In this document: in pieces, positions 14,275-17,650 of the stretch
Layout of the letters: the number at the start of each line of letters is the position of its first letter
Numbering within the stretch: position 1 is the stretch's first letter
Source of the DNA: JBCBST01 sp039819115
Lineage (GTDB): Bacteria; Bacteroidota; Rhodothermia; Balneolales; Balneolaceae
Reading direction: 5' to 3'
Assembly (NCBI GenBank): GCA_039819115.1
Contig: JBCBST010000064.1
Coordinates: 1 to 17,650, forward strand
DNA length: 17,650 nucleotides
The notes under the pieces: model-generated
Seen by the model: only the letters and a program-made list of their open reading frames with translations
What the model was told of the DNA's origin: nothing
Databases searched by the model: none
Translations under genes and position numbers: made by a program

Positions 14275-16269
14275 TCAGTTTATGTAGGTTAAGAGTCGCT
14301 GTTTCCATTCAAGAGCTCCCGGAAAATTTGGGTTTTGCTGCAGTACCAGGTTCACGATTTCGAGCGCTTTGTTGAATTCTTTTTTCACCCCATATGCTCC
14401 GGATAGGTTGTATAGCGTTTGGAGGTCGTTGGGTTTGATAGCTCTGGATTCTTCCAACAAACGTATGGCTTCATCTGAGTTACCGGCATTGAGTTCAATG
14501 GCTCCCAGCATTTTGGTGGTAAAAGCTTCCTGCGGATATAACTCATAGGCCTTTCGAAGCAGAGGTTCTGCTTCACCGTATCGGTTTTGATCTAACAGTA
14601 GCCGGGCGGCAAACACATAAGGTGAGTCGTTCCAGGGTTGATTGCGGATAAGGCCGCGGTATTCCTGCACTGCTGCATCATACCGGTTTTGGGATTCGTG
14701 GTACTTGGCAATGGTCACTTTGGCTTTGTCCCATCTCAGGCCATCGTGTACGGTCAGGAATGCTAAGCTATCCTCGAAACTGGTTGGAAAATAGCCATCC
14801 TGGTACGGCTTTGGATTTTTACCCTGAACAAAAGGAAAGCCCTGTTTGAGCGTTTCTACCCGGTGCCAGGCCACAAGGCTGTCGAAGTCGCTAAGGTACA
14901 TATCAGGTTTAAAGGTATAAGCAGGTCGTGTTGGGGAGAGAGAAGAACCCCGGTTTTTGAGGTATTCCATCACTGCTTCGCTATAAAACCGACCAATCTG
15001 GAAATACCCATCCTGATTGGGATGCAAGTGCTCCAGCATATAGTTAAAACCGATAATCTGGTTCGGAGATTGTTTAGACAAACGTTCTTCAACAGGGACA
15101 TACGTTACATCCTCGTATGTATCACTCAGTGTTTTAATGGTTGTATTGATATCGGATGGAGCTCTGAATTTTAACCCATCCAGATCTTTAGCCTGAACGT
15201 ATAGAGATTTCGCAGTTTCAAAGTCACCTTTTATATAGGCTTCGTTTGCCTGTTGATAGATGCCGCCGGCAGGAGGTTGTTCACCGTCTTCCACGGTGAC
15301 GAATGGGGGATGGTCTTTCAGGTTACTGGCCACACTGCCAAAGAATACCGGAATATCCTGTTGTTGAAAGGTTTCGAGTATGGCGGTCATGTTACTCTCA
15401 AACTGAAGCATGGCAAGGTCGTGCTTTGGACTGTCCAGTTCTATGGAACGAGAATCGACGATGCGCTCCATCAGGGTGCCGGATTCATCCGGTGTTTCAC
15501 CCGAAAACACACCCGCTATCCACTTACCGGAATCAACAATAACACTGCGTAAAAAGAGGAAGGTTTTGAAGCGTTGAAGTTTCAGATAGAGTCGCACAAA
15601 ACCTGGAAAAGCACCAAGATTCTCATTAGAACCCACACCAAGAGCCCCGTAAAATTCATTATGCCCGGCATAAACCAGGATGGCATCTGGTGATTGACTG
15701 ATGATTTCATCCACCTGATCATACAGTGTGTAAGAGTTAATGGCCGATATCCCCACGTTGATTACTTCTACCTTTTTATCGGGTAAAGCATCTGTAAGAA
15801 TGTCGTTTACCACCCTCGAGAAGGTGCCGTTAAAACCGTACGGATATCCGGCAGCACTGGACCCACCCATAACAAATACCCGGTACCCGTTTTCCGGCTT
15901 CTTCATCAGAAAGGCATCTGTGGAAGGGCTTGGAGTAGTTCGGGTGTAGAAAAAGTACTTGGAAGCAAAATTGTAATTGGGGATCAGGTATTCGTCAGAT
16001 GATATATCGGGGTTGACGAATAGACGGGTCTCTCCCATATAATTCACACCCCGCAGTATCAGCTCAAGGGTTACAAAGAAAACAATGGGAATGGATACGG
16101 TAATTGCATAGAAGAGCACCTTCTTCCGGGTAGAAAGTGGGGTGGAAATCTCATCGATAAACGCCTGAACGTCAGATTCAGATACATTTAAATGATCGGC
16201 AATAGAGCTCGCCGATTTTTTTTTATGGTGCTTCCTGATGTAGGACTTGGCTTTGTTGGTTAAGCTCAT
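14275..16269 (-). CDS. Membrane-anchored SGNH/GDSL-like protein with HTH-like head and TPR tail
   Basis: The 664 residues fall into four parts. A basic head (1-48) contains a possible HTH, ASSIADHLNVSESDVQAFIDEI. One transmembrane helix follows (about 50-73). The SGNH-type domain (about 128-436) has block I MGGSSAAG (nucleophile candidate Ser137), block II NVGISAINS (Gly173), block III GHNEFYG (Asn204 in a GxNx context) and block V EHLHP (His416). A TPR-like tail spans about 515-660. A short TPR-like insert (336-365) lies inside the SGNH domain. By topology the head would be cytoplasmic and the rest periplasmic. SGNH domains of this kind hydrolyse or transfer acyl groups, often on envelope glycans; the substrate here is unknown. 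It sits three bases after the adenosyltransferase gene and six before glmM. A run of nine A (minus strand, 16224-16216) encodes Lys16-Lys18. Confidence 0.82.
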   Translation of the reverse strand: MSLTNKAKSYIRKHHKKKSASSIADHLNVSESDVQAFIDEISTPLSTRKKVLFYAITVSIPIVFFVTLELILRGVNYMGETRLFVNPDISSDEYLIPNYNFASKYFFYTRTTPSPSTDAFLMKKPENGYRVFVMGGSSAAGYPYGFNGTFSRVVNDILTDALPDKKVEVINVGISAINSYTLYDQVDEIISQSPDAILVYAGHNEFYGALGVGSNENLGAFPGFVRLYLKLQRFKTFLFLRSVIVDSGKWIAGVFSGETPDESGTLMERIVDSRSIELDSPKHDLAMLQFESNMTAILETFQQQDIPVFFGSVASNLKDHPPFVTVEDGEQPPAGGIYQQANEAYIKGDFETAKSLYVQAKDLDGLKFRAPSDINTTIKTLSDTYEDVTYVPVEERLSKQSPNQIIGFNYMLEHLHPNQDGYFQIGRFYSEAVMEYLKNRGSSLSPTRPAYTFKPDMYLSDFDSLVAWHRVETLKQGFPFVQGKNPKPYQDGYFPTSFEDSLAFLTVHDGLRWDKAKVTIAKYHESQNRYDAAVQEYRGLIRNQPWNDSPYVFAARLLLDQNRYGEAEPLLRKAYELYPQEAFTTKMLGAIELNAGNSDEAIRLLEESRAIKPNDLQTLYNLSGAYGVKKEFNKALEIVNLVLQQNPNFPGALEWKQRLLTYIN

Positions 16270-16272
16270 GAT

Positions 16273-16815
16273 CTAAGTTGGAATCCAGGGGAATTCTTCC
16301 GTTCCCGCCTGTTGGTTTTCAAATCGGGCAAGAACGAATAGCAGGTCAGAAAGTCGGTTTAAATAGGTAATGGTAGTTGCGGAAAGGTGTTCCGTATCGC
16401 TGGCTTCAACGCACACCCGTTCGGCACGTCTGCATACGGTTCGCGCAAAATGAAGGGTTGACCCGGCGAGTGTTCCACTGGGTAAAATAAAGTTCTTAAG
16501 AGGAGCAAGACCTTCCTCCATCTCATCTATTTTTTGTTCCAGAAACTGGACATCGGTATCACTGATCCGGTCAATCCGGACTTCCCGGGAAATAGGAGTG
16601 GCTAAATCGGCTCCCAAAACAAACAGCTGATGCTGCAAACTATTTAATAAGGTATCGGTTGATTCGGAAGGATTCGAAGCTCTTACCATGCCTAATATAG
16701 AATTGAGTTCGTCTACCGTGCCATAGGCATCAATTCGCTTTGATTGCTTGGAAACACGCTCTCCTCCGAATAAGGATGTTTGACCTGTATCGCCTTTCTT
16801 GGTATAAATTTTCAT
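16273..16815 (-). CDS. Cob(I)alamin adenosyltransferase, PduO type
   Basis: It transfers the adenosyl group of ATP to cob(I)alamin, giving adenosylcobalamin. The 180 residues show the ATP-binding N-terminus IYTKKGDTGQTSLFGG (3-18), the conserved RIDAYGTVDELNS (27-39), LPSGT, and the C-terminal cobalamin-side block ARTVCRRAE together with YLNRLSDLLFVLAR. These define the PduO/MMAB family, not CobA or EutT. No cobalamin synthesis or B12-dependent enzyme gene is in the window, so the user enzyme (for instance methylmalonyl-CoA mutase or class II ribonucleotide reductase) must lie elsewhere. The 48-base gap upstream is too short for a cobalamin riboswitch. It probably heads an operon with the SGNH-TPR gene and glmM. 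Confidence 0.96.
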   Translation of the reverse strand: MKIYTKKGDTGQTSLFGGERVSKQSKRIDAYGTVDELNSILGMVRASNPSESTDTLLNSLQHQLFVLGADLATPISREVRIDRISDTDVQFLEQKIDEMEEGLAPLKNFILPSGTLAGSTLHFARTVCRRAERVCVEASDTEHLSATTITYLNRLSDLLFVLARFENQQAGTEEFPWIPT

Positions 16816-16863
16816 AGTGCTGACTAAAGTAGGAAAAGTAGGGTTAAACGGTCTAATAATCCT

Positions 16864-17478
16864 TTACAGAATAATAAACGTTTCCTCCAGTTTTTTGAAC
16901 GATACATCCTGAAATGCATACGCATTCAGCTGATCTTCGAAGGTGTCTACATCTTCTATACTGCAATACACCTGTTCGGTAATCTGTTCGCCATATTCAA
17001 TATGGGCTTGTTTTACAGATACGGTGGTATAGAATCGGTCGATGGTTGATTTTTTTTCATATGGAATGATGAGTTCAAACAAAATGGCATGCATTCCATC
17101 TTTAATGGTTGCCAGCCCAATGGTCTCCTGAAGAGTGGCAGAGTAGGCTTCAATCAGTCCCTGTTTTCCAAGTTTGGTACCTCCAAAATACCGAACAACC
17201 ACACTTCCTGTTTGAAGTAGCTGGTTCGACTTTAAAGTATTTAGCATAGGAAGCCCGGTCGTTCCTTTGGGTTCTCCATCATCAGAACTGAATTCTTCGA
17301 AAGACGGTATTTTTAACCGGTAAGCTTGTCCATAATGAGATGCATTTCTGTACTTCTTTTTTATGGCCAGGAGGTGCTCATTGAAAGCCGGACCAGACTG
17401 AACGGGAAATACAATTCCGTAAAATGAAGAGCCCTTTATCTTTACCTGATGTTCAACCGGGTTGAGTATCGTTTTCAA
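16864..17478 (-). CDS. yigZ: YigZ/IMPACT-family protein with TTG start
   Basis: This 204-residue protein matches the YigZ family, related to the eukaryotic translation regulator IMPACT; its biochemical role is not settled. The N-terminal UPF0029 domain contains KIKGSSFYGIVFPV (13-26), the signature SSDDGEPKGTTGLPML and VVRYFGGTKLGKQGLIEAYS. A DUF1949-like ferredoxin-fold C-terminal domain (about 130-204) follows. The start codon is TTG at 17478-17476. An in-frame TAA lies two codons upstream, and the first in-frame ATG is well inside the conserved domain, so TTG is the only standard start that keeps the protein whole. It precedes the adenosyltransferase gene by 48 bases on the same strand. 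Confidence 0.94.
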   Translation of the reverse strand: MKTILNPVEHQVKIKGSSFYGIVFPVQSGPAFNEHLLAIKKKYRNASHYGQAYRLKIPSFEEFSSDDGEPKGTTGLPMLNTLKSNQLLQTGSVVVRYFGGTKLGKQGLIEAYSATLQETIGLATIKDGMHAILFELIIPYEKKSTIDRFYTTVSVKQAHIEYGEQITEQVYCSIEDVDTFEDQLNAYAFQDVSFKKLEETFIIL

Positions 17479-17617
17479 AGCTTATTTAGATTGGTTTTAA
17501 AGAAGGTTTTCGTGTTTAAGAGTTGTAAGAATCGACCATTATTGAATGAATGCACCTTGTTATTAAAACGTAAAAAAACGATTTTGGACGCGGATAGATG
17601 ATGATTTTCAAAAAAAA
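17479..17617. other. AT-rich intergenic region upstream of yigZ
   Basis: This 139-base stretch has no convincing gene or RNA. It must hold the yigZ promoter on the minus strand and perhaps a divergent plus-strand promoter near 17557-17586. I could not identify a clear TAnnTTTG element for yigZ. Confidence 0.5.
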
Positions 17618-17650
17618 ATGAAACCTCTGAAACAGAGCACTTATTTTTTC
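17618..17650 (+). CDS. Possible start of a gene running off the right edge
   Basis: An ATG at 17618, preceded by a run of nine A, opens a frame of 11 codons (MKPLKQSTYFF) to the window end. The basic then hydrophobic start could be a signal peptide. A degenerate promoter, TTG (17557-17559), 19 bases, then CGATTTTG (17579-17586), would give a leader of about 26 bases, similar to the rpmE unit. The evidence is slight because only 33 bases are visible. Confidence 0.28.
   Translation, partial: MKPLKQSTYFF

Noticed and set aside
15253..15552. Overlapping plus-strand open frames opposite the SGNH-TPR gene
   Set aside because: They lack a promoter-like context and family motifs and are shadows of the minus-strand gene.
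16816..16863. Cobalamin riboswitch before the adenosyltransferase gene
   Set aside because: The gap is only 48 bases, far shorter than a cobalamin riboswitch, and no B12-box-like sequence is visible.
17625..17637. Hairpin CTCTG-AAA-CAGAG as a terminator
   Set aside because: The stem is only five pairs and lies within a possible coding start. A T-rich tail follows it in the minus direction only at a distance, and no gene is visible to be terminated.

Overview
The window is a compact, moderate-GC chromosomal segment made almost entirely of core genes. It looks like a member of the Bacteroidota/Rhodothermota/Balneolota side of the tree. The reasons are a SprE/PorW-type lipoprotein (type IX secretion), a sigma54-activator/lptE/TPR gene string like the one in Bacteroidota, promoters resembling TAnnTTTG, and an almost complete lack of Shine-Dalgarno sequences. 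The placement is inferred from these traits and from protein flavour, not from a database search. I see no mobile element, CRISPR array, tRNA, rRNA or phage remnant.

Layout, left to right. Positions 1-765 hold the C-terminal half of pyruvate kinase, followed by a 925-residue SprE/PorW-like TPR lipoprotein. It converges on pyrD (minus strand), whose catalytic position carries Cys instead of the class 2 Ser. Divergent from pyrD is pabB (4-aminodeoxychorismate synthase component I), then a ChlI/MoxR-like AAA+ ATPase with a hairpin just before its start codon. A cysteine-free ribosomal protein L31 gene follows with its own promoter and intrinsic terminator, then a glyoxalase II-type metallo-beta-lactamase-fold hydrolase.

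The middle minus-strand block (11471 down to 8460) reads lrp/asnC-type regulator, sigma54-dependent activator, lptE, TPR protein. The last three look co-transcribed. serS diverges from the lrp gene across a 182-bp region containing palindromes.

The right-hand minus-strand block (17478 down to 12919) reads yigZ (TTG start), a PduO-type cobalamin adenosyltransferase, a membrane-anchored SGNH/GDSL-like protein with a TPR tail, and glmM. The last three are separated by only 3 and 6 bases and probably form one operon. A possible divergent gene may begin at 17618 and run off the right edge.

The genes do not add up to one new pathway. They serve central metabolism (pyk, pyrD, pabB, glmM), translation (rpmE, serS), envelope biogenesis and secretion (SprE-like, LptE, glmM, SGNH-TPR protein) and regulation (Lrp, sigma54 activator). 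The best points to follow up are the Cys-bearing class 2 PyrD, the TonB-C-like tail of the SprE homologue, the HTH-membrane-SGNH-TPR fusion, the orphan ChlI-like ATPase with its altered Walker B, and the tightly packed convergent gene ends.
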